This document shows positions 1-6,386 of a DNA stretch of 8,607 bases, in pieces. A program made the translations under genes and the position numbers. The notes under the pieces were generated by a model. The model did not search any database. It saw only the letters and a program-made list of their open reading frames with translations, and was not told the DNA's origin. The number at the start of each line of letters is the position of its first letter. The stretch's first letter is position 1. The stretch comes from Chryseobacterium gleum (GTDB lineage Bacteria; Bacteroidota; Bacteroidia; Flavobacteriales_D; Crocinitomicaceae): contig CAMCQW010000067.1 in the NCBI GenBank assembly GCA_945877045.1, positions 1 to 8,607 of the forward strand, written 5' to 3'.

Positions 1-24
1 TGAATCCAGGAAAAATATTTTAAC

Positions 25-552
25 TTATTTCGTTAACCACTTCAAATTACGGGAATACATAAAGACAAATAATCCAGAAAGGATTGTATTTGCAACAATT
101 AGAATCGTTGGGACATTCGATGGGGCAACAAATGCGTAAACAGACAAAATTGAAAGAAAGGAATAAATGATGTAACAATGAAAACCAAGTTTCATTCTTT
201 TAAACATCATGACTGCTCCAAGTATTCCTGCCGCTGCAACAAGAGTTGCCAACAGGTTATACAACACAAAATTTGCATACATGGCATCGGTAATTCCTTC
301 AATCTTTTGCAACAAGTCCACAAAATACTCCAAATTCGCTTTCTTCATCTCAACGATGGATTTTGCCATTTGCACTTTCGATGCGAGAATTTCTTTTTCA
401 GATGGTTTACCCATTAAAAGCCCAGAGATCCCTCCCAAAATTGCTAAACCTGTGTTTAACAATGTTAAAATTAGTAATACCAGTAAAAATTTAGGCATTT
501 TTTCCTGGGTGATTGGTTCATCAAAACTTACAGTGTTGTCTACTTCGTTCAT
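25..552 (-). CDS. Four-helix integral membrane protein of unknown function
   Basis: I do not recognise this 175-residue protein. It has a short polar N-terminus, then hydrophobic segments at about residues 21-47, 93-117, 123-143 and 147-165. A charged, helix-prone stretch rich in Lys and Glu (about 50-90) separates the first two. No signal peptidase site, catalytic motif or metal-binding cluster is visible. Its ATG overlaps the hutH stop codon by four bases (ATGA, read on the minus strand), so it is very probably translated by coupling with hutH as the last visible gene of the fabG-hemB-hutH operon. The stop is TAA at 27-25. That a histidine-breakdown gene is its direct partner could hint at transport or a membrane role tied to it, but four helices and no transporter signature make this a guess. 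The coding call is firm; the function is open. Confidence 0.85.
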   Translation of the reverse strand: MNEVDNTVSFDEPITQEKMPKFLLVLLILTLLNTGLAILGGISGLLMGKPSEKEILASKVQMAKSIVEMKKANLEYFVDLLQKIEGITDAMYANFVLYNLLATLVAAAGILGAVMMFKRMKLGFHCYIIYSFLSILSVYAFVAPSNVPTILIVANTILSGLFVFMYSRNLKWLTK

Positions 553-2039
553 AGTGTCATTTTATTAATTACAAAATTTCTTGCTAATTGCATATCGGGG
601 TAACTTGTTCTGTCCATCTCTAATTTCGCTACATCCATACGAAAATCAGCCAATAATTTCTCTAAAGAAACCGACGTTTTCAATGGTTTTCTAAATTCCA
701 TGGCTTGTGCAGCATTAAGCAACTCAATCCCCATAATGGAATAGCAATTTTCTATGATTCGGAATAATTTAGTAGCTGCGTTGGCTCCCATGCTCACATG
801 ATCTTCTTGTCCATTACTTGAATCAATAGTATCTACCGAAGCAGGACTGCATAATTGCTTATTCTGGCTAACAATGGAGGCACAAGTATAATGGACAATC
901 ATCAATCCTGAGTTCAAACCAGGATTAGCAATTAGGAAGGTCGGAAGCCCCCTATTCCCTGATATCAATTTATAGGTCCTTCGTTCAGAAATACTTCCTA
1001 ATTCCGAAAGCGCAATTGCTAAAAAGTCCAAGATCAAGGCTAAAGGTTGTCCATGAAAATTTCCTGCACTCACAATTTCGTCTGTTTCATGCAGCACCAT
1101 TGGATTATCAGTAACGGCATTTATTTCGCGTTCTACAATACTTGAACAATGATCAATCGTATCTTTTGTTGCGCCATGCACTTGTGGGATACATCGAAAT
1201 GAATAAGGGTCTTGAACGTGGATTTTCGGCTGCTTAATAAGTTGACTTCCTGCTAAAAGCTCTCTAACTACTTTCGCCGTTTCTATTTGACCAACTTGAT
1301 GTCTTAAAGCATGTACTCCTCCATTAAAAGGGTCTATTTTTGCATTAAATCCCTCTAAGGAAAGTGCAGCAATATGATTCCATTTATTCCATAAATCATA
1401 ACTTTTATGAATGGCAAAAGTCGCGTAGGCAGACATGAATTGTGTCCCATTTAAAAGTGCCAATCCTTCTTTTGGATGTAAAGTAATCGGCGCTAAATTA
1501 AATTTCTTGTTGATCGCTTCGCCGGAATAACGGGTGTTTTCAAATTCAACTTCCCCCTCGCCTATTAACGGTAATGATAGATGAGCCAAAGGCGCTAAAT
1601 CACCCGAAGCACCAAGACTTCCTTGCTGGTAAATAACAGGATAAATGCCCTTGTTGTAAAAAAACAGTAATCGTTCAACGGTTTCCACTTGCACCCCCGA
1701 ATAGCCTTGCGACAAGCCCATCACTTTCAATAAGAGCATCCTCCGGACAATTTCTTTTGGCACTTCATCCCCCATGCCACAGGCATGAGAAACGAGCAAA
1801 TTTCGTTGTAAAGTGAAGAGATCGCTTTTTGAAATCTTCGTATCACACAAGGAGCCAAATCCCGTATTAATTCCATAATAAATACCCGCTGAATCTTCTA
1901 TCTTTTTGGATAAATAATCGTGGCATTTTTGAACGCCCAGCATTGCAATATCAGACAAATAAACCGGGCAATTAGACGCTAGAATTTCTTCAAATAAATT
2001 TAAACCTATCCATTGTTTATCAATATAATAGCTTGTCAT
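549..2039 (-). CDS. hutH: Histidine ammonia-lyase (histidase)
   Basis: This enzyme deaminates L-histidine to urocanate, the first step of histidine breakdown, in the cytoplasm. From the ATG at 2039 it is 496 residues, the usual length. The Ala-Ser-Gly triad that cyclises to the MIO cofactor is at 144-146. Other active-site residues fall within two positions of the Pseudomonas putida enzyme: Tyr55 (in YGINTGFG), His85, Asn197 (NGTQ), Gln276, Tyr279 and Arg282 (QDPYSFR), and Glu412. The Ser-His pair at 84-85 and the QED at 411-413 are histidase features; phenylalanine and tyrosine lyases carry NQD at the latter. An in-frame TTG at 2072 would add 11 residues, but it lies inside hemB, and the numbering match favours 2039. 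The gene starts 10 bases after hemB and overlaps the membrane-protein gene by four. No hutU, hutI or hutG is in the window. Confidence 0.95.
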   Translation of the reverse strand: MTSYYIDKQWIGLNLFEEILASNCPVYLSDIAMLGVQKCHDYLSKKIEDSAGIYYGINTGFGSLCDTKISKSDLFTLQRNLLVSHACGMGDEVPKEIVRRMLLLKVMGLSQGYSGVQVETVERLLFFYNKGIYPVIYQQGSLGASGDLAPLAHLSLPLIGEGEVEFENTRYSGEAINKKFNLAPITLHPKEGLALLNGTQFMSAYATFAIHKSYDLWNKWNHIAALSLEGFNAKIDPFNGGVHALRHQVGQIETAKVVRELLAGSQLIKQPKIHVQDPYSFRCIPQVHGATKDTIDHCSSIVEREINAVTDNPMVLHETDEIVSAGNFHGQPLALILDFLAIALSELGSISERRTYKLISGNRGLPTFLIANPGLNSGLMIVHYTCASIVSQNKQLCSPASVDTIDSSNGQEDHVSMGANAATKLFRIIENCYSIMGIELLNAAQAMEFRKPLKTSVSLEKLLADFRMDVAKLEMDRTSYPDMQLARNFVINKMTL

Positions 2040-2049
2040 ATATAAATAG

Positions 2050-3021
2050 TTACTTTCTATTAAATTGCGCAAAATCCTTTGCGAAATAAGTCAAAATACC
2101 ATCTGCTCCAGCACGTCGAATACTAAGTAAAATCTCCGACACAGCCAACTCATAATTTAACCAGCCTTTTTGAGCTGCCGCAATTACCATGGCACATTCA
2201 CCACTTACATTATACGCTGTAATTGGAAGTGGGAAATTTTCTTTCATCACATGAATAACATCTAAGTAACTTAATGCCGGCTTTACCATCAACATATCCG
2301 CTCCTTCATCCATATCTAGCTGTCCTTCTATTAATGCTTCTCGCTTATTGGCAGGATTCATCTGATACGATTTCTTGTCGCCTGATTTAGGTGCTGAGTT
2401 GAGCGCATCTCTAAAAGGTCCGTAAAAAGCACTAGCATATTTCGCTGTATAAGACATAATACTAGTATCTGTATACCCTGCTAAATCTAGCGCTTCCCTA
2501 ATATAACCAACGCGGCCGTCCATCATATCCGATGGACCAATGATATCTACACCAGCTTGCGCTTGTGCGACAGCCATTCTGGCTAAGATCGGCAAACTAA
2601 TGTCATTTATTATTTTTCCATCTTCCACGTATCCATCGTGCCCATCGGACGAATATGGGTCCATGGCGACATCACTCATTAAAACAATCTCAGGAAATCT
2701 TTCTTTTAGATCACGAATTGCGTGGAGGTAAAAATTTTCCTCCGCATAACTATACGATGCAATTTTATCTTTCAGGGAATCATCAACAGCTGGAAAAATG
2801 TCATAGGAATAGATCCCTAATTTCATGCATGCTTCAATTTCAGGAATCAACAAATCCAAGGACCAGCGATAATTAGTTGGAAGCGAAGCTATTTCCTCCT
2901 TTATATTTTTTCCATCGTTTAAAAAAATTGGATAAATTAGATGTTGCACACCCAAATTAGTTTCTTCAAGCATATTTCGAATGGCTTGCGACTTTCTATT
3001 TCTCCTAGGTCTTATATTCAT
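2050..3021 (-). CDS. hemB: Porphobilinogen synthase (delta-aminolevulinic acid dehydratase), zinc-independent type
   Basis: HemB condenses two 5-aminolevulinate molecules to porphobilinogen, the first common pyrrole step of haem synthesis, in the cytoplasm. From the ATG at 3021 it has 323 residues, typical of the family, and begins with the usual RPRR-type arm. The two Schiff-base lysines are Lys194 (SYTAKYASAFYGPFR) and Lys247 (MLMVKPALSYLD). In the metal loop (117-130, DVAMDPYSSDGHDG) the three zinc-binding cysteines of the E. coli type are replaced by Ala119, Asp121 and Asp129, the pattern of magnesium-dependent enzymes such as that of Pseudomonas aeruginosa. An upstream in-frame TTG at 3051 would add 10 residues but overlaps the end of fabG, so I reject it. 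The gene starts 8 bases after fabG and ends 10 before hutH, as the second gene of the operon. Confidence 0.96.
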   Translation of the reverse strand: MNIRPRRNRKSQAIRNMLEETNLGVQHLIYPIFLNDGKNIKEEIASLPTNYRWSLDLLIPEIEACMKLGIYSYDIFPAVDDSLKDKIASYSYAEENFYLHAIRDLKERFPEIVLMSDVAMDPYSSDGHDGYVEDGKIINDISLPILARMAVAQAQAGVDIIGPSDMMDGRVGYIREALDLAGYTDTSIMSYTAKYASAFYGPFRDALNSAPKSGDKKSYQMNPANKREALIEGQLDMDEGADMLMVKPALSYLDVIHVMKENFPLPITAYNVSGECAMVIAAAQKGWLNYELAVSEILLSIRRAGADGILTYFAKDFAQFNRK

Positions 3022-3029
3022 AGTTTCTA

Positions 3030-3776
3030 TTACATTAACATACCACCGCAAACGTGAATGGTTTGACCCGTGATGTAAGCAGACATATCTGAGGCAAGGA
3101 ATACTGTAGCATTGGCGACATCAATGGGCTGTCCACCTCTTTTCAAAGGAATACTCTTGCGCCATCCTTCCACCACTGCTTGATCTAATACCTCTGTCAT
3201 TTCCGTTTCAATAAATCCCGGGGCAATGGCATTACATCGTATATTTCTAGACCCTAATTCTGCAGCAATTGATTTAGTGAAACCAATTAATCCAGCTTTC
3301 GAAGCCGCATAATTTGATTGACCAGCATTTCCCTTTACCCCAACAACCGAAGACATATTGATAATCGAACCTTTTCGTGCTCTCAACATAGGTTGTTGAA
3401 CAGCTTTCGTTAAATTAAAAGCGGATTTAAGATTGGTATTAATCACTTCGTCCCATTGTTCTTCAGACATTCTCATTAATAGCGTATCACGCGTAATACC
3501 AGCGTTATTAACGAGAACATCAATTGTTCCAAATTCAGCAACTACATCCTCCACCAATTTCTGTGCTTCATTGAAATTAGAAGCATCTGAACGAAATCCT
3601 TTAGCAGTAACACCAGCAGCACTTAATTCAGCAGCCAATGTATTCGCTTTCTCTTCCGATGAAAGGTAAGTAAAAATAACCGTTGCACCTTGATTCGCAC
3701 ATTCTTGTGCAATCGCCTTACCAATTCCCCTTGAAGCGCCAGTAATTAGTACAATTTTGTTTTCGAGTAGTTTCAT
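3030..3776 (-). CDS. fabG: 3-oxoacyl-[acyl-carrier-protein] reductase
   Basis: This 248-residue short-chain dehydrogenase very probably reduces 3-oxoacyl-ACP to 3-hydroxyacyl-ACP with NADPH in the cytoplasmic type II fatty-acid cycle. The Rossmann nucleotide loop TGASRGIG is at 12-19, NNAG at 90-93, and the catalytic residues are Asn115, Ser143, Tyr156 and Lys160 (YAASK). The PGFIETEMTE stretch (186-195) and the length match FabG closely. The first-gene position and the operator-like palindromes upstream suggest its promoter drives hemB, hutH and the membrane gene too. It starts at ATG 3776 with an A/T-rich leader and no clear ribosome-binding site. Short-chain dehydrogenases of other specificity can look similar, but overall resemblance to FabG is high. 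No other fab gene is visible nearby. Confidence 0.93.
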   Translation of the reverse strand: MKLLENKIVLITGASRGIGKAIAQECANQGATVIFTYLSSEEKANTLAAELSAAGVTAKGFRSDASNFNEAQKLVEDVVAEFGTIDVLVNNAGITRDTLLMRMSEEQWDEVINTNLKSAFNLTKAVQQPMLRARKGSIINMSSVVGVKGNAGQSNYAASKAGLIGFTKSIAAELGSRNIRCNAIAPGFIETEMTEVLDQAVVEGWRKSIPLKRGGQPIDVANATVFLASDMSAYITGQTIHVCGGMLM

Positions 3777-3784
3777 AATATTAA

Positions 3785-3797
3785 TTTACGGCGTAAA
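3785..3797. promoter_or_regulatory. Palindromic operator-like site 1 (TTTACGGCGTAAA)
   Basis: A perfect 13-bp palindrome (TTTACG, central G, CGTAAA) lies 8 bases upstream of the fabG start codon. A near-identical palindrome is centred exactly 50 bp further upstream. It overlaps the candidate fabG promoter -7 element, where a bound protein would block transcription. The symmetry is directly seen; the role as an operator and the identity of any regulator are inferred. Confidence 0.45.
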
Positions 3798-3823
3798 GAT
3801 AAGGATAATGTTTTTTAGTGAAA
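3794..3823 (-). promoter_or_regulatory. Possible fabG operon promoter
   Basis: On the minus strand, TATCTTTA (3801-3794) matches five of the six fixed positions of the Bacteroidota -7 consensus TAnnTTTG. TTTC (3823-3820) sits 18 bases further upstream, within the usual spacing for a TTTG-like -33 element. Transcription would start a few bases before the fabG ATG, giving a very short leader. Both boxes are imperfect and this A/T-rich DNA yields such matches easily. Confidence 0.3.
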
Positions 3824-3834
3824 GGAATTCGTTA

Positions 3835-3847
3835 TTTACGGGGTAAA
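3835..3847. promoter_or_regulatory. Palindromic operator-like site 2 (TTTACGGGGTAAA)
   Basis: This site is identical to site 1 at 12 of 13 positions. With one more base on each side its arms read ATTTAC and GTAAAT around a GGG centre. It lies between fabG and the first copy of the repeat, upstream of the candidate -33 box. The pairing with site 1 at a 50-bp spacing suggests two dimers of one regulator, possibly cooperative. Confidence 0.4.
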
Positions 3848-3874
3848 TATTATTTTGATGCACTAGAAAGTTAT

Positions 3875-4005
3875 ATAACCCCTGAGGGGTTAACTATTTT
3901 AACGCTGGATGTAATCCAGCGAAAAAATAGGCACTAGTTCACTTTTTGGCATGTATTTTTAGTTAAAATCATGACAAAAAGATTTTGTGGTGAAAAAGCG
4001 ATCAG
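3875..4005 (+). repeat. Three-hairpin dispersed repeat, copy 1
   Basis: This 131-bp unit aligns with 6387-6520 in the same orientation; a hand alignment gives 12 substitutions and 3 single-base gaps (about 89% identity). It contains three inverted repeats in a row: hairpin 1 at 3876-3892 (TAACCCC / GGGGTTA, loop TGA); hairpin 2 at 3894-3930 (CTATTTT and CGCTGGAT pairing with ATCCAGCG and AAAATAG, loop GTA); hairpin 3 at 3942-3981 (CTTTTTGGCAT / ATGACAAAAAG with an inner ATTTT / AAAAT stem). It fills the space between the divergent fabG and YiiX-like genes. The architecture recalls REP/REPIN-like or MITE-like elements; no transposase is in the window, so mobility is inferred. The right end carries a short reading frame that runs in phase into the next gene. 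Confidence 0.85.
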
Positions 4006-4063
4006 CCAGATTGGTTTTATAGAGTCAGCACCTCTAAATAAAATAATCCCTATTTTTGAACAA

Positions 4064-4753
4064 ATGAATTTTAAATTGAAAAATATAAAGCACAGCATTT
4101 ACAGCGTTTTTTTCTTTGTGACCATAGTAAGTGGATTTATTTTTATTGTTTCTTTTTCACTAAAAAACACAAAACAAAAACAAGATAAAGTAGCCAAATT
4201 GAGCGCCAATAGTATTCCTGAGGTAAAAGATGGAGACATCATTTTTCAATCTTCCAAATCGCAGCAAAGTAAAGCGGTTGAATTGGCAACCAATTCCGTT
4301 TTTTCGCATTGCGGAATTATTTTTATTGAAAATGGATTACCCTATGTGTATGAAGCGGTGCAGCCCGTTGGAAAACGAACTTTAATCGATTGGATAAAAA
4401 GTGGCGTCGGAGAAAAATATAAAATTCGCAGACTCATCGATCGTGGTATTTTAGAGAATCAAAGTTGGCTATCGATGCGGGATTATGCACAAAAGCAATT
4501 TGGAAAAAATTACGATAGTTATTTTTCATGGACAGATAAGGAAATGTATTGTTCTGAATATGTGTGGAAAATATACCATGAAATAGCAAAGATTACGCTG
4601 GTAAAACCAAAAGAATTGAGGGAATTTAATATCGATGCGCCGCTAATTCGTAAAACGATGTTCGAGCGTTATGGCAATGACATCCCCTACAACGAACTAA
4701 TGGTTTCGCCAGGACAACTTTATGACTCCGATTTATTAATGGATGTTAATTAA
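4064..4753 (+). CDS. YiiX-like permuted papain-fold hydrolase, membrane anchored
   Basis: From the ATG at 4064 this is a 229-residue protein with a basic N-terminus and one hydrophobic segment (about 15-31), which should act as a signal anchor. A YiiX/YebB-type domain of the permuted NlpC/P60 papain-like superfamily follows. Visible hallmarks are DGDIIFQ (56-62), His82 in FSHCGII, Glu97 in VYEAVQP and Cys163 in MYCSEYVWK, a plausible Cys-His catalytic pair. Family members are thought to cleave amide or ester bonds in cell-wall or lipid substrates; the substrate here is unknown. An in-frame ATG at 3971 would add 31 residues, but the first dozen come from the repeat, so I prefer 4064. TATTTTTG at 4051-4058 looks like a -7 box but is too close to the start and has no -33 partner. 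It is first in a run with cysC, which starts 9 bases downstream. Confidence 0.82.
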   Translation: MNFKLKNIKHSIYSVFFFVTIVSGFIFIVSFSLKNTKQKQDKVAKLSANSIPEVKDGDIIFQSSKSQQSKAVELATNSVFSHCGIIFIENGLPYVYEAVQPVGKRTLIDWIKSGVGEKYKIRRLIDRGILENQSWLSMRDYAQKQFGKNYDSYFSWTDKEMYCSEYVWKIYHEIAKITLVKPKELREFNIDAPLIRKTMFERYGNDIPYNELMVSPGQLYDSDLLMDVN

Positions 4754-4762
4754 TTTCAATAA

Positions 4763-5305
4763 ATGATGGAAAATCCCGCTCCTAAATCAATAACAATATG
4801 GCTTACGGGTTTATCCGGCTCTGGTAAAACAACCTTAGCCAAACAATTAAAAGCGGAATTAGAAACATCAAATCCGCCCATCATTAATTTAGATGGGGAT
4901 GAATTACGCAAAGGGATACACAAAGACCTCGATTTTTCCGACGCTAGTAGAAAAGAAAATATTCGGCGGACAGCAGAACTTTCCAACTTATTAAACAACT
5001 CGCATATTTCGGTAATTGTTTCCCTTATTTCTCCTTTTGAAGCAGATCGGCAATTGGCAAAAGCGATTATTGGAAACGACCGATTTATTGAAGTTTTTTG
5101 TGACTGCCCATTGTCCATTTGTCAGCAAAGAGATGTTAAAGGCTTGTACCAACAAGTGAATAATGGAGAAATCCAGCAATTTACAGGCATTAGCAGCTCC
5201 TATGAAATCCCTTTGAATCCTACTCTACATCTTAAAACTGCGGAGCTTAGTATTTCAGCATGCTTGGAACTGATAAAAAAAGAAATTCGTAATCGATTGC
5301 TGTAA
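4763..5305 (+). CDS. cysC: Adenylylsulfate (APS) kinase
   Basis: CysC phosphorylates adenosine 5'-phosphosulfate to PAPS, the activated sulfate used for sulfite formation or sulfation, in the cytoplasm. The 180-residue protein carries the whole family pattern: Walker A loop GLSGSGKTT (16-24), LDGDELR (43-49), FSDASRKENIRR (58-69), the switch-like VSLISPF (86-92), and RDVKGLY (123-129) leading into GEIQQFTGI and YEIP. The usual RDPKGLY has Val for Pro here. Translation could begin at 4763 or at the adjacent ATG at 4766. It starts 9 bases after the YiiX-like gene and is followed after 31 bases by a rhodanese. No ATP sulfurylase (cysD/cysN or sat) or PAPS reductase is in the window, so the APS source must be encoded elsewhere. 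Confidence 0.94.
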   Translation: MMENPAPKSITIWLTGLSGSGKTTLAKQLKAELETSNPPIINLDGDELRKGIHKDLDFSDASRKENIRRTAELSNLLNNSHISVIVSLISPFEADRQLAKAIIGNDRFIEVFCDCPLSICQQRDVKGLYQQVNNGEIQQFTGISSSYEIPLNPTLHLKTAELSISACLELIKKEIRNRLL

Positions 5306-5336
5306 ATACTATCATTCTATTAATTTTGCTATCCAT

Positions 5337-5654
5337 ATGAAACTAGTTAGCCCAGAAGCAGCACAAACAATTATTCAATCACAGAACCCGATTCAATTAA
5401 TTGATGTACGTGAAACCTATGAGTTTGATTATGGAAACAATGGTTTTGTGAATATACCAATGGCGGAAATGGCTGAAAAAGTGGTCGGTTTAGATAATAA
5501 CCTCCCTACCGTTCTAATTTGCAGATCGGGGAAAAGAGCGGAAGCAGTAGCTATTTTTTTAGAAAAATGTTACGGATTTACCGATCTATTTGTCATAGAT
5601 GGAGGCATGATAGCGTGGAAAGAAATAATTGACCCTCAAATTCAACTAGATTAA
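5337..5654 (+). CDS. Single-domain rhodanese-like protein
   Basis: This 105-residue protein is one rhodanese domain. It opens with LIDVRE (21-26), and the active-site loop CRSGKR (62-67) has Cys62 placed to carry a persulfide; DGGMIAWKE (88-96) is the family's C-terminal signature. The common GHI motif before the NIP segment is replaced by GNNGFVNIP (33-41). No signal peptide is seen, so it is cytoplasmic. It could act as a thiosulfate sulfurtransferase or a persulfide carrier, like GlpE or PspE domains; sequence alone does not settle this. Its place after cysC fits a sulfur-handling theme, and the DedA gene starts one base after its stop codon, suggesting translational coupling. Confidence 0.9.
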   Translation: MKLVSPEAAQTIIQSQNPIQLIDVRETYEFDYGNNGFVNIPMAEMAEKVVGLDNNLPTVLICRSGKRAEAVAIFLEKCYGFTDLFVIDGGMIAWKEIIDPQIQLD

Positions 5655-5655
5655 C

Positions 5656-6315
5656 ATGGCCTTTTTCAACGAACTTTTTACCATCTTTCAGCACATCATC
5701 AAATTAGATTTTACTTGGTTTTTTGAAAACTATTCATCAGCCATTTATGTTATTCTATTCTTAGTTATTTTTATTGAAACAGGCTTGGTAGCCATGCCTT
5801 TTCTACCCGGTGATTCACTTTTATTTACCGCTGGTCTCTTTGCCGCTTCGGGTGAATTAAACTTATCTTACTTGCTCATATTATTGCTTATCGCAGCAGT
5901 TCTAGGTGATAATTGTAATTATTGGATTGGCAGAAAAATCGGTTTACGTGTATTCGAATTGAAATTTAGAGCTAAACCTATCATAAATAAGAAATACCTT
6001 GATCAAACAGAATTATTTTTTGAGAAAAATGGAGTAAAAGCGATTATCATGGCGCGCTTTGTACCTTTTGTTCGCACATTCGCACCTTTTGCTGCTGGGA
6101 TAGGTAAAATGAATTACAATCGTTTTTTCTTGTTTGATTTATTAGGTGGTTTTTTATGGATTTTCAGTCTTACGCTAGCAGGTTTTCTTCTTGGTGAAGT
6201 TGAATGGATTAGAAAACACATAGATTTAGTGTGTCTTGGAATAATATTTCTATCAATTTTACCGATGTTATTGGAAGTAATCAAAAGCAAATTAAAGGCG
6301 CGTAGTCAACAATAA
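5656..6315 (+). CDS. DedA-family (SNARE-associated / VTT domain) membrane protein
   Basis: A 219-residue inner-membrane protein of the DedA family. Family-defining residues fall at the spacing of E. coli YqjA: Glu41 and Asp53 (12 apart, the latter in FLPGDSLLFTAGLFA) and Arg134 and Arg140 (6 apart, in ARFVPFVRTFAPFAAG). GDNCNYWIGRKIG (84-96) and the GGFLW motif (164-168) are also typical. Hydrophobic segments lie at about 29-48, 50-66, 70-88, 157-180 and 190-208, with a basic C-terminus. Some DedA proteins recycle undecaprenyl phosphate across the membrane, and others affect proton-motive force and drug tolerance; which applies here cannot be told. It starts one base after the rhodanese stop and ends the plus-strand cluster. 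A wall-active YiiX-like neighbour would fit an envelope role, as an inference only. Confidence 0.93.
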   Translation: MAFFNELFTIFQHIIKLDFTWFFENYSSAIYVILFLVIFIETGLVAMPFLPGDSLLFTAGLFAASGELNLSYLLILLLIAAVLGDNCNYWIGRKIGLRVFELKFRAKPIINKKYLDQTELFFEKNGVKAIIMARFVPFVRTFAPFAAGIGKMNYNRFFLFDLLGGFLWIFSLTLAGFLLGEVEWIRKHIDLVCLGIIFLSILPMLLEVIKSKLKARSQQ

Positions 6316-6386
6316 TTCTCACGCAATACTGCCATAATTCTACATTAAAAAATTGAATGATCTGAATTAAAACACAATACTATTCC

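Noticed and set aside
549..2039. Tyrosine ammonia-lyase of flexirubin-type pigment clusters
   Set aside because: Such clusters also hold FabG-like reductases, but this protein has the histidase QED motif, not NQD, and no ketosynthase, acyl carrier or acyltransferase genes are nearby.
2040..2072. Longer hutH starting at TTG 2072
   Set aside because: It would overlap hemB by 23 bases; the ATG at 2039 gives active-site numbering that matches the P. putida enzyme within two residues.
3022..3051. Longer hemB starting at TTG 3051
   Set aside because: It overlaps fabG, and the ATG at 3021 gives the standard HemB N-terminus and length.
4051..4058. TATTTTTG as the promoter -7 box of the YiiX-like gene
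   Set aside because: It matches TAnnTTTG, but it ends five bases before the ATG and has no TTG-type element at the right distance; A/T-rich DNA gives such matches by chance.
4756..5118. Minus-strand reading frame opposite cysC
   Set aside because: It has no recognisable domain and lies fully opposite a gene with complete APS kinase motifs.
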